Origin: Palsa-506 sp963755815
GTDB taxonomy: Bacteria > Actinomycetota > Actinomycetes > Streptosporangiales > Streptosporangiaceae
Assembly: GCA_963755815.1 (NCBI GenBank)
Contig: CAVWLF010000014.1
Span: 62,001 to 126,000, forward strand
DNA length: 64,000 nucleotides
Direction: 5' to 3'
In this document: in pieces, positions 1 to 9,527 of the stretch
Layout of the letters: each line of letters opens with the position of its first letter
Numbering within the stretch: the stretch's first letter is position 1
Notes under the pieces: generated by a model
The model's input: only the letters and a program-made list of their open reading frames with translations
What the model was told of the DNA's origin: nothing
Databases searched by the model: none
Position numbers and translations under genes: made by a program

Positions 1-92
1 GCCGCCTCGTCGAGCACGGCGACACCCAGCAGGTTTTCGAGAACTCCGCCGAGGAGGAGACCGCTCACTATGTCGGCGGCCGGTTCGGCTAG
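1..92 (+). CDS. pstB: PstB phosphate ABC transporter ATPase, C-terminal end (partial)
   Basis: The window opens inside a reading frame (codons from base 3) of 29 residues ending at TAG 90-92. The peptide starts RLVEHGDTQQVFEN and ends YVGGRFG, the usual C-terminus of PstB, the cytoplasmic ATPase of the high-affinity phosphate importer. Walker motifs lie outside the window. The gene is followed by a strong hairpin and then pstS-pstC-pstA, so the order here is pstB first, unlike the common pstSCAB order. No second pstB follows pstA, so this is probably the ATPase of the same transporter. The assignment rests on a short tail only. Confidence 0.75.
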   Translation, partial: RLVEHGDTQQVFENSAEEETAHYVGGRFG

Positions 93-104
93 CCAAGAGA
101 CCCG

Positions 105-138
105 CCCGCACGGGAGGACTGTACTCCTCCCGTGCGGG
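105..138 (+). terminator. Hairpin terminator between pstB and pstS
   Basis: A perfect 14-bp inverted repeat (105-118 with 125-138) with a six-base loop lies 12 bases after the pstB stop. There is no T-run, which is normal for actinobacterial terminators. It would separate pstB from pstS or act as an attenuator or mRNA-stabilising hairpin that sets their ratio. Confidence 0.7.
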
Positions 139-239
139 GGCAAAGACCGCGCCTAAACCACGCGGACTCCATCGCGCGCATCCGCGCACGAGCCTTATCG
201 CGCACGTGTAAACGTGCTGAAACAAAGGAGTATTCCGAG

Positions 240-1351
240 GTGGCCAATAAGATACGCGTGGCGTGCACGGCGGCCGCACTGGTCCCGCTCGCGCTGCTGG
301 CGGCCTGCGGTAGTTCAGGCACGTCCACAACATCTCAGGATCGTCATCGTCGCCAGCCGCGAGCGCATCCTCGAACGGCGTCTCGCTTACCGAGACCGGC
401 AGCACGCTGATGTTCCCGCTCTTCGGCGCCTGGCAGACCGCCTACAACACGACGGTCACCACGGTCACCATCACCACGGCCGGGACCGGCTCGGGTACCG
501 GAATCGCCGACGCGGGCACCGGTACCGTGACCATCGGCGCTTCCGACGCCTACCTGTCCCCCGCGATCCAGAGCCAGTACCCCGGTCTCATTAACATCCC
601 GCTGACCGTGGCCGCGCTCATGGTCAACTACAACCTGCCCGGGGTGAAGACGCCGCTGAAGCTCAACGGCACCGTGCTGGCCCAGATCTACACGGGCAAG
701 ATCAAGACCTGGAATGACCCGGCGATCGCCAAGCTCAACCCGGGCGTCACGCTGCCCAGCCTGAAGATCACCACGCTGCACCGTGCGGACAGCTCGGGCA
801 GCACGTTCCTGTTCACCTCGTACCTGAACGCCCAGGACCCGAAGGACTGGCCAGCGACGGCCGTCAACACCACGGTGTCGTGGCCGTCCGGGCCGGCCCA
901 GGACGCCGAGACCGGCAGCGGCGGCATGGTGACCGGCTGCCAGGGCATCAAGGGCTGCATCGCCTACATCGGCATCAGCTACCTGGCCAAGACCACGGCG
1001 GCCAACCTGGGCACGGCGTCACTGGCCAACAAGGCCGGCAAGTACACGCAGCCGACCAGCAAGACCATCGATGCCGCGCTGGCCAGCTTCTCCGGCTCCA
1101 CCCCGACGACCGGATCCCAGTCGCTGATCAACACCTCGGCGGCCAAGGGCTACCCGATCATCAACTACGAGTACGCGGTGGTGAAGAAGGCACAGCCAAG
1201 CGCGGCCGTGGCCTCGGCCCTGAAGGCCTTCCTCAAGTGGACCCTCACCACCGGCGCCGGGCCGACGTTCCTGTCGGCGGTCGGCTTCGAGCCGCTGCCG
1301 TCGAACGTGCAGACCATCGCCGAGAACCAGATCGCATCGATCAGCGGCTGA
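240..1351 (+). pseudogene. pstS: PstS phosphate-binding lipoprotein, frameshifted just after the lipobox
   Basis: PstS captures phosphate outside the membrane and hands it to PstC/PstA. A GTG at 240 behind a purine-rich AAAGGAG (225-231) starts a typical lipoprotein signal: VANKIR, a hydrophobic core, then LLAACGSS. That frame closes at TGA 408-410. The mature domain is in another frame, continuous from 314 to TGA 1349-1351: a Ser-rich linker, then GVSLTETGSTLMFPLFGAW, the PstS hallmark, and roughly 320 residues of phosphate-binding fold. The two halves join if one base is missing near 330-345, inside the Ser/Thr linker. Without that base the only start for the mature domain is ATG 410, which has no signal peptide. 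A sequence error is the simplest explanation; a real null mutation is possible. pstC follows within about 90 bases. Confidence 0.8.
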
Positions 1352-1441
1352 TTCAGTGGCGACCTCGGCACCGACTGCCATGCCGGACGGGGGGGCGGGC
1401 TTCCCGCCCCCCGCCGGCCCGGCGGCGCGATCCGCAACCGG

Positions 1442-2428
1442 GTGCGTAACGGTGACCTGATCCGCTGGCTAGGCCGGGCGGGCGCGGTCATCCCGTTGCT
1501 CGCGCTCGGCTTCATCCTCATCACGCTGATCGTCGAGTCATTTCCGGCCATCAAGTTCAACGGCGGGAACTTCCTGACCGGAACCGCGTGGAGCTTCGGT
1601 GCTGGCTTCGCCGCGCCCATCACCAACCGCGGGATAGTCCACCAGCCGGGGGAGACCTTCGGGGCGCTGCCGCAGATCATCGGCACCCTGGAGACCTCCG
1701 CGATCGCCCTGATCATCGCGATCCCGGTCTCCGTGGGCGCCGCGCTGGTCATCGTGGAGCGGCTGCCGAGGCGGCTGGCCAACGTGATCGGCACGTTCCT
1801 CGAACTGCTGGCCGGCATCCCGAGCGTGGTCATCGGGCTGTGGGGGGCGGTCACCTTCGGGCCGATCCTCGCCCAGCACGTGTATCCGTTCATCGCCAGT
1901 CACGCGCCCGACGTGCCGGTGCTCAGATTCTTCCGCGGTCCCACCGGCAACGGGCAGGGGCTGCTGACCTCGGGCCTCATCCTGGCCGTCATGGTGATCC
2001 CGATCATCGCCGCGACCTCGCGCGACCTTATCCGCGGCGTCCCGCTGCTGCCGCGCGAGGGCGCGGTCGCGCTCGGCCTGTCCGACTGGGAATGCGCGCG
2101 GCGGGTGACGCTGCCCTGGGTGGCCGCGGGCATCATCGGCGCCGCGGTGCTCGGCCTCGGCCGGGCCCTCGGCGAGACCATCGCCGTCGCCATGGTCTGC
2201 GGGGTCGCGCTCGGCCAGATCCCGACGAACATTTACGGGGAGATGGCCACGATCGCCGCCAACATCGTGCAGAACCTGGACACCGCTATCACCGGGCCGC
2301 TGGGCGTCAAGACCTACGCCGAGCTGGCCCTGGTGCTCATGGTCATCACACTGAGCGCGAACGTGGCCGCGCGGCTGCTGGTCCGCCGGGTGTCCGGCAC
2401 GGCGCTGCCGGTCGGCAGGGGGCTGTAA
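1442..2428 (+). CDS. pstC: PstC phosphate ABC transporter permease
   Basis: This is one of two membrane permeases of the high-affinity phosphate importer. The 328-residue product has about six membrane segments, an N-terminal one being GAVIPLLALGFILITLIV, and a binding-protein-dependent permease loop (EGAVALGLSDWECARRVTLP, about residues 204-223) that contacts PstB. The length is normal. The start is uncertain: GTG 1442 has no clear ribosome-binding site. A second frame beginning at GTG 1356, four bases after pstS, encodes a plausible Pro/Ala-rich N-terminus and would join near 1427-1432 with a one-base shift, so the true N-terminus may be longer and the sequence here may carry another indel. 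pstA follows after three bases. Confidence 0.93.
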   Translation: MRNGDLIRWLGRAGAVIPLLALGFILITLIVESFPAIKFNGGNFLTGTAWSFGAGFAAPITNRGIVHQPGETFGALPQIIGTLETSAIALIIAIPVSVGAALVIVERLPRRLANVIGTFLELLAGIPSVVIGLWGAVTFGPILAQHVYPFIASHAPDVPVLRFFRGPTGNGQGLLTSGLILAVMVIPIIAATSRDLIRGVPLLPREGAVALGLSDWECARRVTLPWVAAGIIGAAVLGLGRALGETIAVAMVCGVALGQIPTNIYGEMATIAANIVQNLDTAITGPLGVKTYAELALVLMVITLSANVAARLLVRRVSGTALPVGRGL

Positions 2429-2431
2429 GCG

Positions 2432-3346
2432 ATGAGCCATCCCGGCAGTACCTCATCCGCCCCGCCCGGGGTCGGCCCGACGGTCGGCAGCCACGACTGG
2501 CCCGCGATCCCGATGCGCAGGAAGATCTCCAACGCCGGGTTCTGGATCGCCTGCGCGGCCTGCCTGGCCGTGATCGTGGTGCCCACGGTCTGGCTGGCCG
2601 GCGGCGTCATAGCGCGAGCGGTCCCGGTCTTCCAGTGGAGCGTGCTGACCACGGACACCACCGGGACCGGCGGCGGCCTGGAGAACGCGATCCTCGGCAC
2701 CCTGGCCATCACCGTGGGCGTGGTGATCGTCAGCGGCACCATCAGCATGCTCACCGGCCTGTACCTGGCCGAGTTCGCCATCGGCCGGCACCGGGGCGTG
2801 CTGCGCGGGGCCTACGAGGTGCTGTCCGGCATCCCGTCCATCGTGATGGGCTATGTCGGCTTCATCACGCTGGTGGTGGGCCTGCACTGGGGGTTCGGCC
2901 TGCTGCCCGCCGTGGTGGTGCTGTCGGTGATCACGATTCCCTACATCACCAAGTCCGTGGAGAGCTCGCTGTCGCAGGTGCCGGTCTCTTACCGGGAGGG
3001 CGCTGAGGCGCTCGGCATACCGCCCATCTGGACGCTGCGGAAAATCGTGCTGAAGTCGGCGGTGCCCGGCATCATGACGGGCCTGCTGGTCGCCGTGGCC
3101 ATCTCGGTCGGCGAGACCGCGCCGCTGCTGTACACGGCGGGCTGGAACGACGCGAACCCCACGCACCACCTGACCAATAACCAGATCGGCTTCCTCACCT
3201 ACCCCGTGTGGAGCTTCTTCGACTCCCCGGTCCATGGCCTGCAGGTGCTGTCCTATGACGCGGCGCTGCTGCTGCTCGTGTTCGTGCTGCTGATCATCAT
3301 CGCGGGACGGGTGATCATCTCGATCTCCCGGCGAAATGCCGAGTGA
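2432..3346 (+). CDS. pstA: PstA phosphate ABC transporter permease
   Basis: This is the second permease of the phosphate importer and pairs with PstC in the membrane. The product has 304 residues. About 30 hydrophilic residues precede the first membrane segment (FWIACAACLAVIVVPTVWLA), and five further segments follow. The conserved permease loop reads YREGAEALGIPPIWTLRKIV (about residues 188-207). ATG 2432 lies three bases after the pstC stop, which indicates translational coupling. Its TGA overlaps the GTG of the next gene by four bases (3343-3346). Control by PhoP would be expected from the family, but I could not identify PHO boxes with confidence. Confidence 0.95.
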   Translation: MSHPGSTSSAPPGVGPTVGSHDWPAIPMRRKISNAGFWIACAACLAVIVVPTVWLAGGVIARAVPVFQWSVLTTDTTGTGGGLENAILGTLAITVGVVIVSGTISMLTGLYLAEFAIGRHRGVLRGAYEVLSGIPSIVMGYVGFITLVVGLHWGFGLLPAVVVLSVITIPYITKSVESSLSQVPVSYREGAEALGIPPIWTLRKIVLKSAVPGIMTGLLVAVAISVGETAPLLYTAGWNDANPTHHLTNNQIGFLTYPVWSFFDSPVHGLQVLSYDAALLLLVFVLLIIIAGRVIISISRRNAE

Positions 3347-4497
3347 CCGCCGTGCCGGGAGCCAGCGACCAGCCGGTTCTGGCGGACGGCGGGCCGGTTT
3401 TCCGGGATCGGCCCCGGTCCGCGGCCAACGAGCTACCAGGGTCTGACCGCCGGCCCGCGGCCGGCGCCGCCCGCAGCCGGGCGCCCCAGGACGATGCCGC
3501 TGGGAGCGATGCTGCGGGGGCCAGTGCCTCAGGGGCCGGTGCTGGAGGGGCCGGTGCGGCCGGGCGGCACCGGTCGTCCACCGGGGTGCTGGCCGACCGG
3601 ATGGCGGCGGCCCTGGTCCATCATGAACCAGGCTGGCGGCTGCCCCGGCATACCGCCCTGGCCCGCCGCTACAACGTCAGCACGGCGCAGATCGACGCCG
3701 CGGTCGCCGAACTGGCCGCGCGCCACCTGATCCGCCGCCTGCCGGACGGGCAGCTATACCGGGCCAGCCCGGCCGAGTACGCGATCCCGTTCGAAGGGGC
3801 GTCCGGCCTCGCCTCGCACCTTGACCCGATGGGCACCGAGATCGCCTGCCGGAGCCGGCAGGTGTCCTGGCGCCGGGTGCCCGAGGACATCGGCTGGATG
3901 CTCGGCGTGGCCCCCGGCGACACGGCGTGTGTCGTGCGGCTGCTGTGGACCGTGGACGGGGAGCCTGCCGCGCTCGCTACCACTTACCTGGCCAGGCACG
4001 TGGCCGGCCAGCCCGATGACGAGGGCGACGTGCCGGCCGCCGCGCTGGCCGCGCTGCCGCTGTTTACCGCACCCGACCCGGACAGCGCAGCGGCCCAGGC
4101 CACGGGCCGCCGGGCCGCGCCGGCCGGCGGCCCCGGAGTAGCGCAGGCAGCGGGCCCCGGAGCAGCCCAGGGCAACGGCCCTGGAACAACCGAGGCCGAG
4201 GGCCCCCGGCCAGCGCAGGCCGACGGCCCCGGGGCGAACTCCACGCCGCGTGCCCTGTTCCTGGAGATGCAGCCGCCGCCGCCCTCGGTGGCCAGGAGCC
4301 TCCGGCTCTCAGCCGGCCAGCCGGCCGCCATGGTCACCGTGCGATTCGACGATCCCGCTCAGGGCCGGCCGACGGCCCTCACGGTCGCCGTGCTGCGCCC
4401 CGATCTGTTCCGGATCGTGGTCGAGTCGCCCGCCGAGGGAACGGAAGCCAGTTTCTCAGGTGCCTGGACACATGCCCTGCAGGACTGGGAACCTTGA
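3343..4497 (+). CDS. GntR-family regulator with UTRA-like effector domain
   Basis: This 384-residue product is probably a DNA-binding regulator. After about 80 Ala/Gly/Arg-rich residues comes a winged-helix segment (about 80-140: VLADRMAAALVHHEPGWRLP, then LARRYNVSTAQIDAAVAELA and HLIRRLPDGQLYR) typical of GntR proteins. The remainder resembles a UTRA/HutC ligand-binding domain (VAPGDTACVVRLLWTVDGEP). That domain is interrupted near residues 258-302 by a Pro/Gly-rich stretch of imperfect repeats around GPGAAQ. GTG 3343 overlaps the pstA stop by four bases, so the gene is coupled to the phosphate transporter operon. The ligand is unknown; control of the pst genes or of the downstream membrane block is inference from position. 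Confidence 0.72.
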   Translation: MTAVPGASDQPVLADGGPVFRDRPRSAANELPGSDRRPAAGAARSRAPQDDAAGSDAAGASASGAGAGGAGAAGRHRSSTGVLADRMAAALVHHEPGWRLPRHTALARRYNVSTAQIDAAVAELAARHLIRRLPDGQLYRASPAEYAIPFEGASGLASHLDPMGTEIACRSRQVSWRRVPEDIGWMLGVAPGDTACVVRLLWTVDGEPAALATTYLARHVAGQPDDEGDVPAAALAALPLFTAPDPDSAAAQATGRRAAPAGGPGVAQAAGPGAAQGNGPGTTEAEGPRPAQADGPGANSTPRALFLEMQPPPPSVARSLRLSAGQPAAMVTVRFDDPAQGRPTALTVAVLRPDLFRIVVESPAEGTEASFSGAWTHALQDWEP

Positions 4498-5199
4498 CCC
4501 GAAATGCCTGGCCCCGCAGCCACCGCGGCGGAGCGCGCGCCGCGGCGCGCCCGCTACCTGATTCCGCTGGGTACCCCACGGCGCGGTGAGATCATCGCGG
4601 TCTTAGCCGTCGCCTGGCTGCTCGCGCACTTACTGCTCGCCCAGCTCACGATCGTTCTCGCGGTCGTCTTAGCCGCCGTCGGCCGGGTCACCAGATGGCG
4701 GCCGCAGTGGCTGGCCGTACCCGCTGGCGCCGGGTTGATCTGGGTCCTGGCGATCGGCCCGGCCGCGGCCTGGGCCGGCTTCACCGCCGGGCCCCGGCAG
4801 GTGGTGGCCTACCTGGGCGGCATCGCCGGGCACCCTGGCCGGCTGCTGCACCTGACTACGGCGTTCGCCGGGCTGGGCCAGTGGCTGCCCCGGCAGCTGC
4901 CGCTGGCGCTCATCCTGGCCGCCGCGGAAGCGGCGGTCCTGGCCTGGCTGAGCTGGCTGCACACGTACTCCGAAGCGGTCAGGCCGCCGCGGCCCGGGCT
5001 GATGGCGGCGGCGCGGCGGCGGTACGCAGCCGCGGCCATCCGGTCCGGTGGCGTGGTCACCGCCGATGGCGGGGCGCTGGGAGTCGATCAGGCCGCCGGC
5101 GGCCGCGCGGCCATCTCCTGGCGAGCCGCCGAGGGCGGCGTGCTCGCCGTCGGCGCGGCCGGCGCCGGCTGGCCCGGCTCCCGGTCGCCCGGCCCGGCC

Positions 5200-5258
5200 T
5201 CATCCGGGTCAGGCTCATCCGGGTCAGCTCATCCGGACCGGGCTCATCCGGGCCAGGT
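5200..5258 (+). repeat. 15-bp tandem repeat with one 14-bp copy that breaks the frame
   Basis: Copies of TCATCCGGGTCAGGC-like sequence begin at 5200, 5215, 5229 and 5244. Spacing is 15, 14 and 15 bases. The missing base in copy two accounts exactly for the change of frame between the two halves of the VirD4-like gene. Confidence 0.85.
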
Positions 5259-6321
5259 TCGGCCCGGTTAGGTGCGCCCGGGCCACGGCTGCCCGGGCCA
5301 GGACCGGCCGCGACCAGCTTCCAGCTCGTCCACGCGGCCATCCGGCGGCGCAAGCCAGTCATCATCGTCGACCTGACCGGGAGCCCATGGCTGCCCGGAT
5401 CGGTGGCCGCCGTGTGCCAGGCGGCGGGCGCACCGCTCGGCCAGTTCGGCGAGACCGGCCCGGCCAGCTACGAGCCGCTGCGCGGCGGCGATCCGGCCCG
5501 GGCCGCCGCGCTCGTCACCGGGATGCTCGACTGGACCGCAGTCACCGATCACCACCGACGCGCCTGCGCCGCCTACCTGGGCGACGTCCTCGCCGTGCTG
5601 GCCCTGGCCCCCGGCGACCCGCGCGAGCCGGTGCTGGACGACATCAGGCGGCTGCTGAGCCCGGCCGCGCTCCAGGCGCGCCTGCGCCAGGTGCCTGCCC
5701 ACTATCCGCAGCGGAGCTCGCTGGCCGAGCGGGTGGCGGCCTCAGCCGGCCTGATCGAGGCTGACCGCGCCGCGCTGCCGGCCCTGGCCGCGGCACTGAC
5801 GCGGCACTGACCGCGCTGCGGGACTCGCCGCCCGGCCGCTGGCTGCGGCCGGGCCGCGAGCGGATCAGCCTGGGCCAGGTCGTCCGCGAGCGGGCAGTCG
5901 GCCTCTTCGCGCTGGACCGCGCCGTGCACGGCCAGGCCGCCACCATGATCGCCAGGCTGGTGGCCGGTGATGCGCTGGCGCTGTTCGCCGAGCTGCGCGG
6001 TATCCCGGTCAGCGGCGACGGCCTGGCCTGGTTCAACGGCTGCGAGGCGGTTGACCCGGCCATGCTCGCCGAGCTGGTCGCCAGCGGCGGCCGGGCGGGC
6101 ATGACCGTCCTGCTCAGCACGACGTCAGAGGCCGCGGCCGTCAGCCTGGCCGGGGGCGTCAACGTCCTCGCTATCCATCAGCTGGCCGATCCGGCGGCAG
6201 CCCGGCAGCTCGCGGCCCTGACCGGCGCGGGCCCCGCCGGGGGCGGGCAGGCTCCGGCCGATGCGGCCGACCCGCTGGCACCGGGTGCCGCCGCACCGGA
6301 TTCCTCCGCGCTAGGTGCCGC

Positions 6322-6491
6322 CCCGCCGTTTGCCCCGCCCGCTCCCCCGGGGGGCGCCCCGTTTGTCCCGCCCGGCACGCCCGGGGCCATCCCGTTTGCC
6401 CCGCCCGCCTTCCCCGGGGGGGTCCCGTTTGTCCCGCCCGCCTTCCCCGGGGGCGTCCCGTTTGTCCCGCCCGGCACGCCCGGGGCCATCC
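6322..6491 (+). repeat. About 30-bp coding repeats (PFVPP units)
   Basis: Five to six imperfect copies of a roughly 30-bp unit encode PF(V/A)PP(A/G)(F/T/P)PG blocks in the Pro-rich tail of the VirD4-like protein. Some copies are nearly identical at the DNA level and so are prone to slippage or misassembly. Confidence 0.75.
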
Positions 6492-6813
6492 CGCTGCTGG
6501 AGTCCGGGGTGCCTGGCGCCATCTCGGCGGCCGCGCCGGGTGCGGCCGTCCCGCAGGCTCCGTCCGCAGTGCCGGACTGGGCGCGGCGGATGCCCGCTCC
6601 GGCGGCAGCCGGGTCAGCCGGCGCCGGGGCGGTCTCGTCGGCGGCGGGACCGGCGGCGGATCATCCGTTCCTCCGGAAGGGCAGCCCGGTGGTTACGGCC
6701 GATTCTCTGCTCGGCCTCGGCGAGGGCGCGTTCACGCTGGTCGTGAAGGGTCCTGAGCGACGGATCCTGCCCCGGTGCCAGGCCGTGGCGGCCCGCATTC
6801 CCGGGTGGCCGGC

Positions 6814-9339
6814 ATGACGGCCGGGCCGGGCGGCCGCCACCGCGCGGCCACGCGCCGGCCGCCGCCCGCGGCTGGCCCCGCGGCGGGCGGCGGCCCCGCC
6901 GCTGACGGCACCCGGGTGCCCGGCGACCGGGTATATGTCGGCTGGCAGTACGGGCTGCTGCATCCCGATCCGGGCCCGCAGCCGCGGCGGCCGGTCCCGC
7001 CCGAGGCGGAGCAGCTCAATCCCGGCTGGCTGGCCGCCCAGCGGCGCGAGCAGGACCGGCTGAGCCGGCCGCTGAAGGCCGCCTGCGCCGCGGCCGCGGC
7101 GCTGCTGGCCCTGCTGCTCGCGCTCTGGTGGCTTGGCGCGCTGAACGCGCCGCTGACCGGGCTGGGGGGTATTGCCTGCCTGGTCCTCGCGGCCCGCAGC
7201 GGGCGGGCGGTCCGGGCCGGCCAGCGGGACCTCTTAGCCCGGGTCGAGGCGGAGCGACAGCGGGTCGAGGTGATCCGTGCCGCGCAGCAGCGCAGGCTGG
7301 CCAGCTGGCAGGAAACGCACGCCCGGCTGTTCCGGGAGTGGCAGTCGCGCCGCGAGGCCTTCGACCGGCAGCTGAACTGGTACGCGGTGTCACTGCCGGC
7401 CGGGATCGACCGGCTGGACGTGGCGGGCGGGACGCTGTCCGGCTGGTCGGCGATGCTCACCATGCTCGCCGCGCCCCGGCTGGCGGCGGGCGGCGAGGTC
7501 ACGGTCCTTGACCTCACCGAGGGCGGGGTGGCCCGTGACCTGCTCGCGGTGGCCGGCCGGTCCGGGATCGAGCCGCTGGTCTGGGTCCTGCCCCGGGACC
7601 TGCCCCGGCTCGACCTGGGCACCGGGCTAGGCCGGGAGGCGCTCGCTGACCTGCTGGCCACGACGGTGAGCGCCAGCGGGCAGCCCGGCGGGCCGGCTGA
7701 CCCGTCGAACGACAACGCGATCCTGGACCGGGTCCTGGAGGTGCTGGGCGACGGGGCCACGATCGCCCAGGTTACGGCCGCGCTGCGGGCACTGGCTCAG
7801 GTCGGCGACCCGCGCGCGGACCTGGCCTCCGGGCTGTTCAGCGCGGACCAGCTGGCGCGGATCACCGCGCTGTACGGGCGCGGCGCATCCGACCGGGTGG
7901 TGATCGACCGCGCGTGGGCGATCGAGTCCAGGCTCCGCAAGCTGGACCGGCTGGCGCCGGCGCCGGTGCGACTGCCGCCCAGCAGGCTGCGGGTCGCGTG
8001 GCTGGACCGGCGGTCGGGAGCGTTCGGCAACCAGGTGCTGGGCATCTACATGACGGCCGCCATGACGCACCTGCTCCGGCAGTCGCCGGCCGCCGAGCCC
8101 GGCCAGTGGTGGCAGCACACGCTGTGCGTGCTCGGCGCCGAGAAGCTCCCGGGCGAGGTGCTTGACGGGCTCTGTGACGCGTCCGAGGCGACCGGGACCG
8201 GGCTGGTCATCGCGTACCGCTCGATTCCCGCGCCGGTGAAGGAACGGCTCGGCCGGGGGAACGCGGCCGTCGCGTTCATGCGGCTGGGCAATGCCGAGGA
8301 CGCGAAGACGGCCAGCGAGCAGATCGGCACCGAGCACCGGTTCGTGCTCTCCCAGCTGACGGACACCGTGGGCAGCTCGATTACGGACACCGGCGGCGAT
8401 TCCTACACCAGCACGGTCGGCACGTCCGACTCGGTCGCCGACTCGGTGTCGACGAGCGACACCACCGGGCAGAGCCGGGGGCGCGGCCGCAGCCATCAGG
8501 ACACGGTGGCGCCGTTCGGCCATTTCACCGGGTCGGCGAGCCGGGATTCGAGTTACTCGCGCAGCACGTCGGACTCGCGCTCGCTGACCGAGGGCATTAA
8601 CGAGAGCACGGCCTGGGGCCTGAGCACGTCCCGGGCCGTCGGCGGGAATGAGTCGCTGGCCAGGACGGCTCAGCGGAGCCGCGAGTTCCTGGTCGAGCAG
8701 CATGAACTGCAGCAGCTGCCGCCCAGCGCCATGATCGTCACGTACGCGGCGCCGGAAGGACGGCAGGTGGTGCTGGCTGACGCCAACCCGGGCATCATGG
8801 CGCTGCCGACCGCGACCCTGGCCAGCCTGGCCGACGCGCGCCGGGCGCCGGAGACGGTCGTTCCCGTTCAGGGGCGGGCGGCCGCCGGCGCTCGTCCGGC
8901 CGGTTCCGGCGGACGGTCTGCGGCCGCGGCCGGCCGCGATGGCGCCGGGCCTGCTAGCGCGAAGTCCGCTGACCGCGATGGTGCCGGGCCTGCTGGCGCG
9001 GATCCTGCTGGCGGCGGCGCCGGGCGTGCTGGCGGTGGAGCGGCGGACGGCGATGGCGCCGGGCCGGCCGCTGACGGGCCGCCGCCGGCCGGACCGCAGG
9101 AGGCCGGCCGGCCGCCAGGATCCGGTGCGCGGCCGGGACGGCTGCCCTGGCCGCCGCCCGCCCGGGACCCGAACGCGGCGCCCGCCCGGGACCCGAACGC
9201 GGCGCCCGCCCGGGACCCGAACGCGGCGCCGGCCCGCGCGCCGGCCCCGGCTAGCTGGTCCGACCCCGACCGGCAGCCGCCGCCTAACCTCGGCCCGCCC
9301 CCCGAGCGCCTGGACTGGCGCACGTACCGCCGCTGCTAA
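6814..9339 (+). CDS. Large membrane protein with coiled coil and Ser/Thr/Asp-rich domain, function unknown
   Basis: ATG 6814 overlaps the preceding stop by four bases and gives an 841-residue product. The order is: a Pro/Ala-rich N-terminus; VYVGWQYGLLHPDPGPQPRR; a hydrophobic pair at about 93-130 (AALLALLLALWWLGALNAPL, then LGGIACLVLAA); a charged helical stretch at about 135-185 that may form a coiled coil; a mixed alpha/beta region at about 190-500; a Ser/Thr/Asp-rich segment at about 510-610 (SSYSRSTSDSRSLTEG); and a low-complexity tail with three exact copies of ARDPNAAP. I do not recognise a named family. The order of two membrane segments, a coil and a cytoplasmic domain beside a VirD4-like and a HerA-like gene suggests a membrane platform for a DNA- or protein-translocating or defence machine. 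That role is inference. Confidence 0.75.
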   Translation: MTAGPGGRHRAATRRPPPAAGPAAGGGPAADGTRVPGDRVYVGWQYGLLHPDPGPQPRRPVPPEAEQLNPGWLAAQRREQDRLSRPLKAACAAAAALLALLLALWWLGALNAPLTGLGGIACLVLAARSGRAVRAGQRDLLARVEAERQRVEVIRAAQQRRLASWQETHARLFREWQSRREAFDRQLNWYAVSLPAGIDRLDVAGGTLSGWSAMLTMLAAPRLAAGGEVTVLDLTEGGVARDLLAVAGRSGIEPLVWVLPRDLPRLDLGTGLGREALADLLATTVSASGQPGGPADPSNDNAILDRVLEVLGDGATIAQVTAALRALAQVGDPRADLASGLFSADQLARITALYGRGASDRVVIDRAWAIESRLRKLDRLAPAPVRLPPSRLRVAWLDRRSGAFGNQVLGIYMTAAMTHLLRQSPAAEPGQWWQHTLCVLGAEKLPGEVLDGLCDASEATGTGLVIAYRSIPAPVKERLGRGNAAVAFMRLGNAEDAKTASEQIGTEHRFVLSQLTDTVGSSITDTGGDSYTSTVGTSDSVADSVSTSDTTGQSRGRGRSHQDTVAPFGHFTGSASRDSSYSRSTSDSRSLTEGINESTAWGLSTSRAVGGNESLARTAQRSREFLVEQHELQQLPPSAMIVTYAAPEGRQVVLADANPGIMALPTATLASLADARRAPETVVPVQGRAAAGARPAGSGGRSAAAAGRDGAGPASAKSADRDGAGPAGADPAGGGAGRAGGGAADGDGAGPAADGPPPAGPQEAGRPPGSGARPGRLPWPPPARDPNAAPARDPNAAPARDPNAAPARAPAPASWSDPDRQPPPNLGPPPERLDWRTYRRC
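9157..9228 (+). repeat. Three perfect 24-bp tandem copies
   Basis: Positions 9157-9180, 9181-9204 and 9205-9228 are identical and encode PARDPNAA three times near the C-terminus of the membrane protein. Perfect identity points to recent expansion. Confidence 0.95.
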
Positions 9340-9427
9340 GCCGCTGCCCGAGCGTCGCTCGCGCGGTGATCGGGGTACATACCCCGGCACTAGGCAGGGC
9401 GGGGCGCCCCCGCGGCTCGCCGGTCGA

Positions 9428-9486
9428 TAGCGGTTAAGATTTAGCCGGTTTTGGGCGGGCGGAAACCGGCTAAATCTTAACCGTTA
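9428..9486. repeat. Long AT-rich perfect hairpin
   Basis: Arms 9431-9451 and 9463-9483 are a perfect 21-bp inverted repeat around an 11-base G-rich loop. Outer pairing extends it by about three more positions with one G-T wobble. The arms are far richer in A+T than the surroundings. It lies 88 bases after the membrane-protein stop and, on the minus strand, 42 bases after the stop of a lectin remnant. It can therefore act as a terminator in either direction, or be the footprint of a small palindromic element. Confidence 0.85.
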
Positions 9487-9527
9487 GCTCACAGGCGTAA
9501 CTGGCGTAGCCCGTTAGCGGGCTGGTG

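Larger units (their letters stand above)
4504..6817 (+). pseudogene. VirD4/TraG-like membrane pseudo-ATPase, reading frame broken twice
   Basis: Three frames together make one protein of about 770 residues. Frame one (4504-5271) has four hydrophobic segments and then GVLAVGAAGAGWPGS, a Walker A-like loop with Trp where Lys-Ser/Thr should be. Frame two (to 5810) continues FQLVHAAIRRRKPVIIVDLT, like the core beta strand of VirD4/TraD coupling proteins. Frame three (to 6817) has GLAWFNGCEAVDPAMLAELV, aligned with the Walker B region but lacking Asp-Glu, followed by a Pro-rich tail of PFVPP repeats. The first break is in a 15-bp tandem repeat at 5200-5258 whose second copy has 14 bases. The second is an 11-bp duplication at about 5791-5812. 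The end overlaps the next gene (ATGA 6814-6817). Both nucleotide motifs look dead even if the frame is repaired, which suggests a structural partner of the HerA ATPase downstream. The family call is moderate. Confidence 0.6.

Noticed and set aside
240..420. Programmed ribosomal frameshifting in pstS
   Set aside because: No slippery heptamer, SD-like stimulator or conserved structure is seen at 330-345. A one-base sequence error in a Ser-rich linker is simpler.
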